Shown here in pieces: positions 24,720 through 35,779 of a DNA stretch of 64,000 bases (within the stretch, counting starts at the first letter, position 1; every line of letters starts with the position of its first letter). The position numbers and the translations under genes were made by a program. Origin of the DNA: Vandiemenella viatica (taxonomy: Eukaryota > Arthropoda > Insecta > Orthoptera > Morabidae); assembly GCA_031002005.1 (NCBI GenBank), contig JARYHS010008074.1:269949930-270013929 (forward strand), read 5' to 3'. The notes beneath the pieces are model-generated. The model was not told where the DNA came from and made no database searches. It saw nothing but the letters and a program-made list of their open reading frames with translations.

Positions 24720-25500
24720 CAAAAATGAAAATGTGAAAAGTTGGATAAATCCTACTGCACGTGTTGAGAACAGAAGAGTGTTACAGAAAATTTACTGTGA
24801 GCAAACTTGGATGAACTTCAAACGTCAATTTTAAGAAAAGGTTTTAATTTTTTAAGGTGTCTCTGAAAAAATTGGGAGAATTTTAACAAAATCTAATATT
24901 CTACCCATATTTAGAAGTGGAAACAGAGTGAAAGAAACACGGTGAATGGTCAAAGATCGAAGGTCTCCCTTACAAAGGAGTGGAATTTATGAAGTACCCT
25001 GTAATTGCGGAAAGGTATATATAGGCGAAACTGAACGAGATGTGTAGCCGTGAGGATACATGAACATAAGAATCGCACCAATCTGAGGCATCCCACAAAA
25101 TCAGCTATTGCCGAACACCAGCTGGAAGAAGAACATTAAATACTGTGGGAAAATACAAGTGTGCTAGCTAAAACTTAAGTTTTTCTACAAAGAAAGGTAA
25201 GAGAGGCTATGAAGTATTCAAACAGCCAAACAACCTCAACAAGGATGGTGGTAAGAGTCTTAGCCAGGCTTGGAAATATGTGTTAGATAAATAATTCTGG
25301 ACTCTCAGAATATTAAATCGTAGAAAGCATATCTCTTGAAAATCGAAAGTGTAGGACAATGGACAGTACAAATATGTAAACAACCAGTCACGCCAGTCTC
25401 CAGCAGATCCCATTCTGTAGCAGATTCGGTAGGCGGCCCCTGAAGAAGACCTAATGCTTGGTCGAAAAGGTGGGATGAAGAAGAAGGAGGAGTATTTTAA
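24720..25500 (+). mobile_element. Penelope-like element, GIY-YIG end and 3' motif
   Basis: Plus-strand frames give ILPIFRSGNRVK and SPLQRSGIYEVPCNCGKVYI with GETERD. This is the GIY-YIG nuclease start with Cys residues before YIG. HEHKNRTNLRHPTKSAIAEH and VREAMKY follow. It is broken by stops and a frame change. Downstream at 25436-25461 is CTGAAGAAGACC, a loop, then GGTCGAAA: a hammerhead-like CUGA.GA - stem II - GAAA arrangement, typical of the Penelope end region. It lies head-to-head with the minus-strand N-terminal fragment at 24040-24590. Confidence 0.78.
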
Positions 25501-25614
25501 CGCAGTGTAAGAAATTTTTAGTATTATGATGGCTGCATAAACAGCAAACCCTTTTATAGCAATGGGGTGTGTTAGTCAATTGTGGTATTTTTATATTACT
25601 GCTTAACTCAAAGG

Positions 25615-25850
25615 TTGGTTGGATCCTCCCAATGAGGCATACTAAGCCAGTGTGTCAGAGGTAGAGTGGCCAATTCATTTCCTCTGGGATCTACAGCTTA
25701 ACATGGAACCTGAACCAAGAAGCGACCTTGCCTAGCTCATATGTACAAAGCACAGCCCGTGAAAATTCCTGACCACATCACGATTCGAACCCAAACCTTG
25801 AGTTTGTTAGGGGAGCGCTTTATCCACCGAGCTACCAGGCTATTCTTATT
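25615..25850 (-). mobile_element. tRNA-derived SINE
   Basis: On the minus strand a tRNA-like head reads GCCTGGTAGCTCGGTGGATA (A box) and GGTTCGAATCGTGA (B box), about 35 bases apart. A unique body of about 150 bases ends near 25615. Both Pol III promoter boxes are well preserved. No TSD was established. Confidence 0.8.
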
Positions 25851-26284
25851 TATTATTTTTGTATTGTTGCTTTATTTATCTATATATGTAAATTTTATTA
25901 ATATTTAATGTGTTTTATTGGCCACAGTTTTTAGACAAGAAAGAAACTCTTTCTAAAAACTGAGGGGCACTGTTTCACTATTGTCAGTTTTGCGATTGGA
26001 AAAACACCAGATTCATCTAGCAGGAATGCTGGTTTAGCTCATGGTGTATGCATTTAATGTTGGTAATGATAATAAGCTTCCTTGCAATATCAAATTGCTT
26101 AAATTATTACAAACAGTAAGCTGAATATTATTTCAGGTGACAGTGTATGCTCAAATTACAGTATCCTTTGTTATTTCATTTCCAATTCACAATTTGTTAT
26201 TACATACAACTGGCAAGAAATGTTTTGAGAGAATAAAAATTAATGTTGGGAAAAAATGAAATAATTTGGTTAGAAATACTAAAC

Positions 26285-26525
26285 AAATGTCTACATGGAA
26301 AAGAAAGGGAAAATACACCCAACTTTCACCAAAGTTGAAGGGAGGAGGGCTGCAGCAACACAAAACAACACACAAACAAAGAAAAACAATATTTTGGGTG
26401 AAAATCCCTTTTTCAAGTTAACAGAGAGGTGGCTTGTCTTGCACAAGACTTGCGTCCAGTGCCCTCATCCCTTCAACTTTGGTGAGTGTTGGGTATATTT
26501 TACCTTTTTTTTCCATGTAAATATT
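26285..26525. repeat. MITE with about 55-bp imperfect terminal inverted repeats
   Basis: The left arm at 26292-26343 (from TACATGGAAAAGAAAGGG to CACCAAAGTTGAAGGG) is the imperfect reverse complement of 26468-26518 (CCCTTCAACTTTGGTGAGTG to TTCCATGTA). The 120-bp centre has no coding sequence. It lies about 180 bp upstream of a GBF1 exon acceptor. Superfamily not determined. Confidence 0.75.
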
Positions 26526-26706
26526 GCTTCACGGCATTTCTTTCCTTTCATTGTTACCTATAAAACAAATCTCTAATTACTTATTGAATGTTTATATTAT
26601 ACATAAGGTTTATAATCCTAATAATATGACTTGAAAATGCCTCAAAATATTGGGATTATGGATATGTAGTGATTTTATGTCGAAGTAAGATTCATTTTTG
26701 TTTTAG

Positions 26707-26924
26707 GTCTGACTCTGATTCCTTATGGAGTAGTCTGTGTTCGAGAGCTGTTTAGGTTTCTAATATCATTATGTAATCCATTGGACAAACAGAATAATGA
26801 AATTATGATTCACATGGGCCTGACTCTTCTCACTGTGGCACTTGAAATTGGGGCAGACAGTATTGGGAAATACAACTCATTGTGTGCTCTTGTGAAGGAC
26901 GAGTTCTGCAGAAATCTCTTTTCA
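26707..26924 (+). CDS. GBF1: GBF1 exon (HUS domain, first part)
   Basis: Exon of 218 bases after TTTTGTTTTAG and before GTAAGT. It completes a Gly codon and then encodes 72 residues, ending in phase 0. The sequence IPYGVVCVRELFRFLISLCN, then MIHMGLTLLTVALE and VKDEFCRNLF, is near-identical in pattern to vertebrate GBF1 (VPYGLPCIRELFRFLISL; MIHMGLHLLTVALE; IKDEMCRHLF). This is the most diagnostic part of the gene in the window. The HUS domain lies upstream of Sec7 and works with DCB in membrane association and dimerisation of large ARF-GEFs. Confidence 0.96.
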
Positions 26925-27227
26925 GTAAGTTTTGTCACTTATTTTTAAGAGTGTCATAATTTTTGTATTGGAACTAAAATATAAGCTGATTTAGAAATGA
27001 CGCAGATAGTTACGCAGTAGTCAATATACTTATTAAATGTCAATCATGAAACTTTATATGCACCCCCTTGCTACCATTTATGAGAAAAGCACTTAATGTG
27101 TTCGGTGTTAGTCTTGGTTATCAACTGAAATGATAAACATGAAACAATATAATATATGTATGTTACTAAGGGTGTTGAAACATTGGTTTGAAAATGCATT
27201 TTGTTAGAATCTTAACTTCTTTTTCAG

Positions 27228-27405
27228 TTATTGAATACAGAGCGTTTGTCAATATTTGCATCAGTCCTACAAGTATCATTCCTGTTATTTGAATCTTTGC
27301 GAACACATTTAAAATTCCAGCTGGAAACATATTTGAGCAAACTTATGGATATAATTGTCTCAACATCACCCAGAATTTCATATGAACAAAAGGAGATAGC
27401 CCTCG
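27228..27405 (+). CDS. GBF1: GBF1 exon (HUS domain)
   Basis: Exon of 178 bases after CTTTTTCAG and before GTAAGT: 59 codons plus one base. LLNTERLSIFASVLQVSFLL, then FESLRTHLKFQLE and YLSKLMDIIV, match GBF1 (LLS.ERL..YA..LRVCFLLFES.R.HLKFQ.E.Y..KLM.II). It is continuous with the previous exon across a 303-bp intron, and with the next across a codon split after its first base (Glu). Confidence 0.95.
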
Positions 27406-27897
27406 GTAAGTGTACTATTAAGTTTTCTTTTTGTTCTCTTTTACTAAAAGCTTCTGTAACTTTTATTAATTTTTGGGGTTTCCTGGTTTTTAAGAGAAAA
27501 AATTAACCTCTCTGGATTTGCTCTTTTTGTCCATGCATATGTCACACACTCATAACTTCTGAACCCATCTAACTTATAAATTTATAAATTTTTACTTTTT
27601 TTTTTTTGCTTCTTTCTAACCTCAACATGATTATAAATAAAATTATTAAAAATCATGAGGATTGAAAAATGGGTTTTATTGGGCAGACCAAATGAAATGT
27701 GGCATCAAGTGACTTTCAAAATGTTTGGATATTCCTTTTTTCCCCACTTGATTTGTTTGTTGTTGTCATCTAAATGTTAAATTTAAAAGACAATTTTGCA
27801 AAATGTGCAATGAAATCAATTTTTTTTTAAAAAAAACTTGAAGAGTAACTCATACTTCTTTTTTACATAAATTTGATGTATTTTGTTATTGTTTTAG

Positions 27898-28013
27898 AAA
27901 GTATAGTTCAGATGTGGAGGATCCCAGGCCTTGTTACAGAGTTGTACCTCAATTATGATTGTGATCTTTACTCTCCAAATCTTTTTGAAGATTTAACAAA
28001 ATTGCTGTCAAAG
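27898..28013 (+). CDS. GBF1: GBF1 exon (HUS box)
   Basis: Exon of 116 bases after TTATTGTTTTAG and before GTAAGT: two bases finishing the Glu codon, then 38 codons, ending in phase 0. [20 protein letters not shown] is followed by DCD and [11 protein letters not shown]. The NYDCD stretch is the HUS box shared by GBF/BIG-type ARF-GEFs. It is preceded by a 492-bp intron and followed by an 80-bp intron, the shortest here. Confidence 0.96.
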
Positions 28014-28093
28014 GTAAGTTTAATACATATTTGTAAAAGCCAACTAATTAAAATAGGGGCATCACTAAATTTTAATGTATTCTTGTTTTGCAG

Positions 28094-28229
28094 AATGCTT
28101 TTCCTGTATCAGGTATTTACAATACACATCTGCTCTCCTTAGATGCTCTTCTAACCATTATAGATTCCATTGAATTGCATTGTCATAGCCGCATATTAAA
28201 TGAAAGGCAAGATGACAAAAACCAGTCAG
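28094..28229 (+). CDS. GBF1: GBF1 exon (end of HUS region)
   Basis: Exon of 136 bases after CTTGTTTTGCAG and before GTGAGA: 45 codons plus one base. [20 protein letters not shown], then TIIDSIE.HC, aligns with GBF1 ([27 protein letters not shown]). The exon tail, [11 protein letters not shown], becomes polar as the protein enters the HUS-Sec7 linker. The next exon is 21.8 kb away. Confidence 0.95.
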
Positions 28230-28744
28230 GTGAGAATGAAATTTTTACTCTCATTGTTATATTGTTTATTTTCTTCCTCAGCAAGAAAATTTTTGCTTAT
28301 TAACATCTGATGAGCGTAATTGATTAATTGGATTGGTATCTATATGTTATGAAAGTTTAATCAAATCCATCACTCTCAGCAGAACATGCTAGAAAAATGT
28401 AATCTTCTTAAACTCACAATTATATTTTTGTTTTTAAATCTTTCTCATTCAGTGTTGGTGTGAGATTGATGTTGTGCTTCTTGAATCATGCTATCGACCC
28501 TTTTCAAAATCAGTGAGATTTCTTCTTATGTATTGGATATTATGAACAACGTTGTTAAAGGAGTTCCATCTCCAAAAATGTTTAATACTTCTAACTCCCT
28601 TCAAACTGAAAAGAAATTCTTTAGTTTTAGAAGCGTGTAGCATTAGGTTAAGTCCATTTGTTGGTCAATGTGCAAACCATGTAGAATTCTGCTGCCTTTG
28701 GGGAAGTGGTTAAAGCAATGAGATTAGAGTGTGGCGATATTATG

Positions 28745-30130
28745 GTCAATTTGTATGTAAAATCATTATTTGTGTGGGCGCTTTAAGGGAAACGCTTGAA
28801 CTTCATGGTGAACATTTTTACTGAAAACTTGTGGAGTTATTTAGACACACCCTCACATCCACGTACTTCATGTACCTGGGTAAATACTATGAGCAAACCG
28901 ATGGCGTGGCCATGTGGTCCCTGTTATCTCCATCAGTAGCTAATTTCTACATGGAACATTTTGAACATGGAGTTCTTTAAAGACTAAATGTTTTTACAGA
29001 TATGTCAATGATACATTCATCGTGTGACCTCATGGGATGCTGGTCCTAAATAAATTTGTGAACTGTCTTAATGGGATTCACCCCAATATCAAATTCACAG
29101 TAGTAACCTTTTTTAGAAATGTTAGTGCGATGGAAGCTGAATGGAAGATTAGGGTACATTGTTTATATAAAACCTACACACACTGATCGCTGCCTTAATG
29201 CTGTTAGCTTCAACCATCCTTCTCAGAAGCACAGAGTGCTGAATACTCTTGTCCTTTGGACAAAGACAGTGTCCTTCAATGTACATCTACAGGAAGAGCT
29301 GTGATACATAGAATGTGTGTTTCATGCCAATGGTTATGGCTCTAAGGCAATCTGACATGCAATCTTTGGAAGAAAAAACAAAACCAAAACAGATGATAGA
29401 GTTTGAGACAAGCTGCATGCCTTCTTATCTTTCTCTGGAGCAGTGACTTAAAAAATATCTAGGCTGCTCAACAAACGGCATCTGCTCTATCGTCTGTCCT
29501 GCAACCAAGATTGGGTCTTAATATCAGGGCATCTGGAGTCTACAAAATTCCATGGGAGTGTGGTACTTCTTATTTAGGCCAAACTTTAAAGACAATCAAT
29601 GAAAGACTCCAAGAACATATCAGATATTTTAAACTGGGACAGAAAGAAAAATCTGCTATAGTTGGACACACCATTGATAACAGCCACGAGCCATGTTTTG
29701 ACAAAACGATGTGCCTTTGCCATTCAAATAACTTTTGGGAGAGTGTGGTGAAGGAGGCGATTAAAATTATGCTTAGTAATAATGTTATAAATTGGGATCA
29801 CGGACCCAGCTTAAGCCGAACATGGAATCCGGTTGTTAGATAATTGCAAAGCACATGGGACCGAACCAAATTAGGGCATTATAGCCATCAAAACATGATG
29901 TCACCAAGTAGGCCCTGCCCAGCTAGACCACCCCTCCACACAACCCCCCCCCCCCTCCACCGCCTGCCGCTGCCAACTGGTAACCCTATATAATAGACGG
30001 CCGTGCGGCAGGCTTCAGGAAGTTAAGCGGGGCTTGAAAATGGAGCAGTGCCGGCTCTTGAAACATCACCACTCAACTTTACTTTGATGTTGCTTGAATC
30101 CTGAGAGCTTTATCTACAGTGTTGCTGCCG
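28745..30130 (+). mobile_element. Penelope-like element, RT palm to 3' end
   Basis: Frames on the plus strand give GKYYEQTDGVAMWSLLSPSV and ANFYMEHFE. Then comes RYVNDTFIV, where the first catalytic Asp of YVDD has become Asn, followed by GIHPNIKFT and KPTHTDRCLN. The GIY-YIG nuclease is at 29511-29843: SGVYKIPWECGTSYLGQTLK, ERLQEHIRYFKLGQKEKSAI, and SNNFWESVVKEAI. The finger is absent (5' truncation). At 30040-30120 a stem GGAGC...GCTC followed by TTGAAAC resembles the hammerhead-like tail of other Penelope copies. Stops in the RT show it is dead. Confidence 0.85.
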
Positions 30131-30545
30131 TGAAAATGTACATAGTTATCATTGATATTATGATTGAAAAATTAACTCACAATAGAACAAATATTAGAGG
30201 ACTGTTATCAGGAGAAAGAACAATAAAGGAAAGAAAAACTAAGTTTATACAAGTAAAAAGAACAAGTTTAATCAACGTAAATGCCATTTTCTGCAAAGGA
30301 AAAAATTAGAAAATATGAAAATTAATATAATATTGTTTTGTGAAGATTATACTGACTACTCGATTGGCTGTTCAAAAAGAGGAGAGAGCTTTGGGTGAGG
30401 GGTATGTAGTGACTAAAATGTGTTAACTACACATTTGGCTCTGTGGAATTTTAACTGAGGTGATAGATAATATCTGGATAGACCACACAGGATGATTTCA
30501 GGAGTTGTTTAAATTTATTTATGATTCCATGTATTTTCTGGATAG

Positions 30546-33500
30546 GGCAGGGAAGCTGAGGTGGCTGATCTGCGCGCACAGCTTGCAGCTGTGTTAGCGA
30601 ATGTTACACAGCTGGAAGCTGCCGTAAAAGGCTGCAGCAGATGTGATTTTGGGGAAACTGATTTAGCCAATCCTATCACAGATTCTCCCATATCGACCGT
30701 CATACCTGCGACCCAGGCTGATGTGTTGGATGCTGTGCTGCGGTCGCCTGTTGGTGACTGGCGTATGGCTTCTAGACTTTGAAGCCGCACACGGGGGCAG
30801 TCGAACAGGCTTGAAGGCCAAGACGCTGAACTTGTTCGTCTGTCCAACCGGTTTGATGTATTGTCGGAGGCTGACTCAGTCCCACAAATTGTCATCCTGC
30901 GAGTTGACGGCCCCCCAGCCCGCCAGGTCTGAGCAAACGCAGAAGGTCATTCTGGTAGTTGGGAGCTCTAATGTTAGGCGGTTATTAGAGCCCCTTAGGG
31001 AAATGGCGGATTCCTCGGGGAAGAAATCCAACGTCCATTCAGTGTGTATTCTAGGTGGCCTGATCCGAGATGTGAAACAGGCCATTCCGATGCCATAGAA
31101 GGGACGGGTTGTAGCCAACTACAGATTGTGGCTCATGTCGGCACCAATGATGCTTGTCGCCTTGGGTCGGAGGTTATACTCTCTCTTCCTTCCGGCGGCT
31201 GGCTGAAGGGGTGAACTCTGTGGCCAGTGACCGCAAGATATCGGCAGAGCTAACCATCTGTAGCATCGTAGACAGAGTTGATTGTGGACCTCTGGTTCAG
31301 AGCTGTATTGAGGGGCTGAACCATAGACTACGACGTTTCTGTGATGACATTGGCTGCAGATTTCTTGATCTTCACCATAGGGTCGAGTCTTGTAGGGTTC
31401 CCCTTAATAGGTCAGGAGTGCACTACATACGTGAATCAGCTACACGGGTGGCACGGGCCGTGTGGAATGCACTGGGTGGTTTTTTAGGCTGAGGGAGAAA
31501 GACCCGAAACACGAAATTCAGTTACGGGTAACCGAATCAGATGCAACACTGGAATGTAGGTGCAACGTAAAAGAATCTCGACAGTTAAAAGTTCTCGTAA
31601 TTAACTGTAGAAGTGTTTGTAACAAACAACCGGAACTTGAAAGCGTTATTTGTAGTACAGAAGCGGATATCGTTATCAGTACAGAAAGTTGGTTGAAACA
31701 GGAAATAAATTCCGCCGAAACCTTTAATGATAGCATGAACGTTTTTCGTAAAGACAGATTACATTCTCATGGAGGGTGGGGTATTCATAGCTGTGAGTAA
31801 ATTTCTCCCATGTAATGAAATAGACGTCGATACGATCTGTGAAATCATATGGATTAAACTCAACGTTGCTGGGTCAAAACTCATCATAGGCACCTTCTAC
31901 CGTCCACCCGATTCCAACATAGCTATCGTCGAGGAGTTAAGAAATAATGTAAATAGTATAGCTAGCCGTTTTAAGGATCATGCTATGATTGTATGAAGCG
32001 ACTTCAATCTGCCTTATATTGACTGGCGTAATTACGTTCACATCACAGGTAGCAGGGATAAGGCAGCTTCTGAAGTAATTCTCGAGTTGTTGTCAGATAA
32101 TCATCTCGAGCAGCTAGTTAATGAACCTACGCGGTGTCATAACTGTAGCGAAACCATTTTAGACTTGCTGGTTACCAACAGGCCAGAATTATTCACCGAC
32201 ATTTCAACGACCACAGGAATAAGCGATCACAAAGCGGTAATTGCGACTATCAAATTAATGACCAAGCGAAAAAGGAAAAAAGGGCCGATTGTATACAGAT
32301 TCAGTAAGGCCTCAAAGGAGTGTTTTAGAACCTACCTGAATAATAATTACCATAACTTCAAGTCAAGAAAGGACACCGTTGAAGAGATGGGGCATCGTTT
32401 TATACATATTGTCAGGGAAGGCATGGAAATACATATACAAAAGCGGACAATAAAGAGGGAGAATGATCCACCGTGGTACACATGCGAAGTCAAAAGATTA
32501 CTCAAAATACAAAGGAAAATACACGCAAGCTCAAGAAGGAAGGGGTGTCACAGCGATTTAGAAACCTTAGCTGATTTAAGAGGACGTATTAAGAATGTAA
32601 TGCGCGAGGCCTTTAACGATTTTCACTCCAACTCTCTCTCTAAGAGTCTCACAGAAAACCCAAAGCAATTTTGGTCGTATGTACGAGAAGTTAATAATAC
32701 CAACAGCAATATTCCAGCACTAATTCGTGATGGTTCCTGTAGCGGTACCACTATGTGTTTGAAAGTAGCGCCGGTTTGTGATGTCATCAGCACCATGTCC
32801 GTGGCCACGGAAGGGTGAGCCCCGGGGGCCGCATGGTGGGTGCTGTGGTAGGTACAAGGTGGGCAGTCGGTCGCAGGACATGGAGAAGTGTGGTTGGTGT
32901 TAAGTTGAAAGTTGTAAACGTGTGAATGTGAGTAAAAGGTGTACAAATAGCCGTTCTACTTTAACTGGATCAGCAACTTTGGAGTGATAGAAGTCTGATA
33001 TGTTTATAACATTGGTGGTGTTGGAAAAGATGAAGGCAATGAATTAAAATTAGTTTTGTGAAATAACTGTTTATTCGTTCAGTAGTCTTTACATGTTCTC
33101 ACTTGGAAACTGAGTGGCGGCCGGTCAAGAGAATCTGTATCTTTAGAAGGAACTTGCGGTAAGAGTTTAAACTATGCACATTATATTTCAGTGAGCGAGA
33201 TTTGAAAGTAAAACATTGTGGTAGCTGATGTGTGTGGGCGACCCACGAAACTGCAACATTCCGAGATTAATGAAAGCCGCGATAAAGCTAACGGACTAAA
33301 TACTGTATTAAAAAATTCATTTACAAATGAACATATGGATAGTATTCCCGTTTTCCCACGCCGTTGCGATTCGGTGATGGAATCATTACGAATAGATACT
33401 GTAGGTATCATTAAGCAATTAGAGCTCCTGAAGTGGGGGAAAGCACCGGGCCCGGATGGAATTCCAGTGAGAGTATTTTCAGAGTATGTGGCGGAAATCG

Positions 33501-34908
33501 GGCCATTTCTGTCTGATATATTCAGTAAATCATTAGAAGAGCGAAAAGTACCTTCAGACTGGAAAATAGCGCAAGTAACTACGATTTTCAAAAAAGGTGT
33601 TCGAAGTGATCCTGGAAACTATCGTCCCATATCTATAACATCTGTTTGTAGTAGAGTTATGGAGCATATTATATGCTCGAACATTATGAATTTTCTAGAT
33701 GATAATAATTTGCTTACAACAAATCAACACGGATTTCGGAAGAAAAGATCATGTGAAACACAGCTGGCCCTATTTACACATGACGTAATGAAATTTATCA
33801 ATGCAGGTTCACAAGTAGATGCAATTTTTTTAGATTTCCAGAAAGCCTTTGACTCTGTGCCACACAACCGCCTTTTAGTGAAGCTTCGAGCATACGGTAT
33901 ATCGGATCAGTTTTGTGAATGGATAAAGGATTTTCTAACTGGTTGGTCGCAGTATGTTGTCGTTGAAGGAGAAAGTTCTTCTAGTCGAGATGTTACATCA
34001 GGGGTACCTCAAGGAAGTGTAATAGGACCACTTCTTTTCTTAATTTTTATAAACGATCTCGGAGACAAAGTGAAAAGCCTATTGAGATTGTTTGCTGATG
34101 ATGCAGTTATTTATAGGGAAGTAAGAAATTTGGCAGATTGCTTAGAAATTTAGCGCGATCTGAATGTTATTTTGGCTTGGTGCGCTGAGTGGCGACTTAC
34201 TCTAAATTGTAAAAAGTGCAAGACAATGACCATAACTAACAAAAAGAATCCAATTGTTCTGAAATATGAGTTAAACAATACAGTTATTGATATGGTTGAT
34301 TCTATGAAATATTTGGAGTAACAGTACAAAGGAACATGAAATGGGACATACACATTAATTCGTTAGTAGGTAGAGCAAATTCTAGGCTGCGATACATAGG
34401 TCGAATCTTGAAAAATTGTAATGAACAAACAAAGAGATAGCGTACAAATCTCTTGTGCGTCCACATTTGGACTATTGTTGTGCCATTTGGGATCTGTTTC
34501 GTAAAGGGTTGATTGAAAGTATAGAGAAAGTACAGAGAAGAGCCGCTCGATTCGTTACCGCTTGCTCCAGTCCTTCTGAAAGCGTCACAGAACTGTTTAG
34601 TAGATTAGGTGGGAGTCTCTGGTAGATAGACGACACACGTTTCGTTTTAAACTTATTGGTAAACATGCGTACTCCCACTTTCACTTTTGAGTGTAGTGAA
34701 ATACTTCTTCCGCCAACCTATTTGAGTCGGAAGGACAGGAAAGATAAAATTAGAGAAATAAGGTGCCGGACTGATTCTAATATGAATTCTTCTTTCCCTC
34801 GTACCATTAGGGATTGGAATGGACAGCAAAGAGATTAGCTTTGGTGCTGAGCACCCTCTGCCACCCACAATTTTGTGAATTGCAGAGTATATATGTAGAT
34901 GTAGATTA
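30546..34908 (+). mobile_element. CR1/L2-group LINE with SGNH domain, copy 1
   Basis: Same family as 51282-59869, 5'-truncated, so it lacks the monomer array. It starts in the coiled-coil region (VADLRAQLAAVLANVTQLEA). The SGNH domain (ILVVGSSNVRRL, VAHVGTNDACR, NRSGVHYIRESA) is split by frameshifts. The endonuclease (TESWLKQEI, YRPPDSNIA, SDHKAVIAT) and RT follow (33218-34153: YRPISITSVCSRVMEHI, FLDFQKAFDSVPHNRLL, GVPQGSVIGPLLF, LFADDAVIY). It ends at GAATTGCAGAGTATA plus (GTAGAT)n near 34877-34908. At 30714-30716 it has CAG where copy 2 has TAG. A solo LTR interrupts it at 32738-33258. Confidence 0.9.
32738..33258 (+). mobile_element. Solo LTR of an LTR retrotransposon
   Basis: A 521-bp insertion in the LINE, beginning TGTAGCGGTACC and ending ACTGCAACA (TG...CA ends), flanked by 4-bp direct repeats TTCC (32734-32737 and 33259-33262). 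Removing it and one TTCC restores the LINE frame: DG-S-EINESRDKA, matching copy 2 DGREVDDSREKA. A 4-bp duplication fits Ty3/Gypsy-type or similar integrases. There is no internal coding region, so it arose by LTR-LTR recombination. It is younger than the LINE copy. Strand is arbitrary. Confidence 0.9.
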
Positions 34909-35477
34909 TTGAGAAATTGGCATAGTTTTTAAGAAAACCTGAAGGAGAATGTAACTGTGGATGAACTATTCTTATTTGAAGAGTATTGCATATCTGTTAA
35001 CTTTTACAGTTTTACCCTAAAATTTATGGAAGTGTGCTGTGTTTTAAGGTTATAAGCTTGAGCTATGTTATTCTACAAATTTCCAAACTAAATTTGATGG
35101 AACAAGGTTATTGTGGTTTTTGTGGACAGTTGTGGTAGGTTTATGATTTCTTTCATGTTTTGTAAGGGCTCTTTTATGTGCGTTGAAGCTTCTTTCATTT
35201 GAATATGCCAAAATACAATATATTTTCTGTGCACAATAATTAATCGTTTCTATTTCTGAAAGTAGAATCACCAATTGTTTCAATGTTGTTTCCTTTCACT
35301 TCCACAGAGTTCTGTGTGCGATGTTTGGTATCTGGTAATTTTTGTATAATATGTAACTCTGAGGCAACCTCAAATAACTCTAAGAAATAGTATTACCAGA
35401 CTTTTAAGGAAGCATATTCAGTAAAATTTCCATGCATGTTAAATTCAAGAAAAGGGAGAAAGCTTAATTTTTAATTT

Positions 35478-35779
35478 AAGCTTGACCAGCGATAAAAGTG
35501 AAACAAAATACTCTTTGTGTAGCATAATTCAAAAAGTTATATTTTTATTTAGATTGGTTATAGATGAAAATAAAGGGAGATGGATGTATATATATACAGG
35601 GCTTACTATCTCTCATTTTATTTTACAGTCAGTTACTTATATGTGTACATTTCATCAATTCATTTTATATATATTTCTATCTCCCTTTATTTTAATCTAT
35701 AACCAATCTAAATATAATTATAGCTTTTGGAATTGTTCTACACAAAGATTATTTTGTTTCACTTAGCTGGTCACGCTTA
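35478..35779. repeat. Foldback MITE, about 105-bp terminal inverted repeats
   Basis: The left arm, from AGCTTGACCAGC (35479) to ATAAAGGGAGAT, is the imperfect reverse complement of 35675-35779, which ends GCTGGTCACGCT. TA flanks both ends, compatible with a Tc1/mariner-type TA duplication. The centre is about 90 bp with no coding sequence. Immediately after it is a C-rich run (35782-35797). Confidence 0.8.

Noticed and set aside
25770..25850. Functional tRNA gene on the minus strand
   Set aside because: A and B boxes are present but the acceptor and other stems do not close as a tRNA, and it continues into a SINE body.
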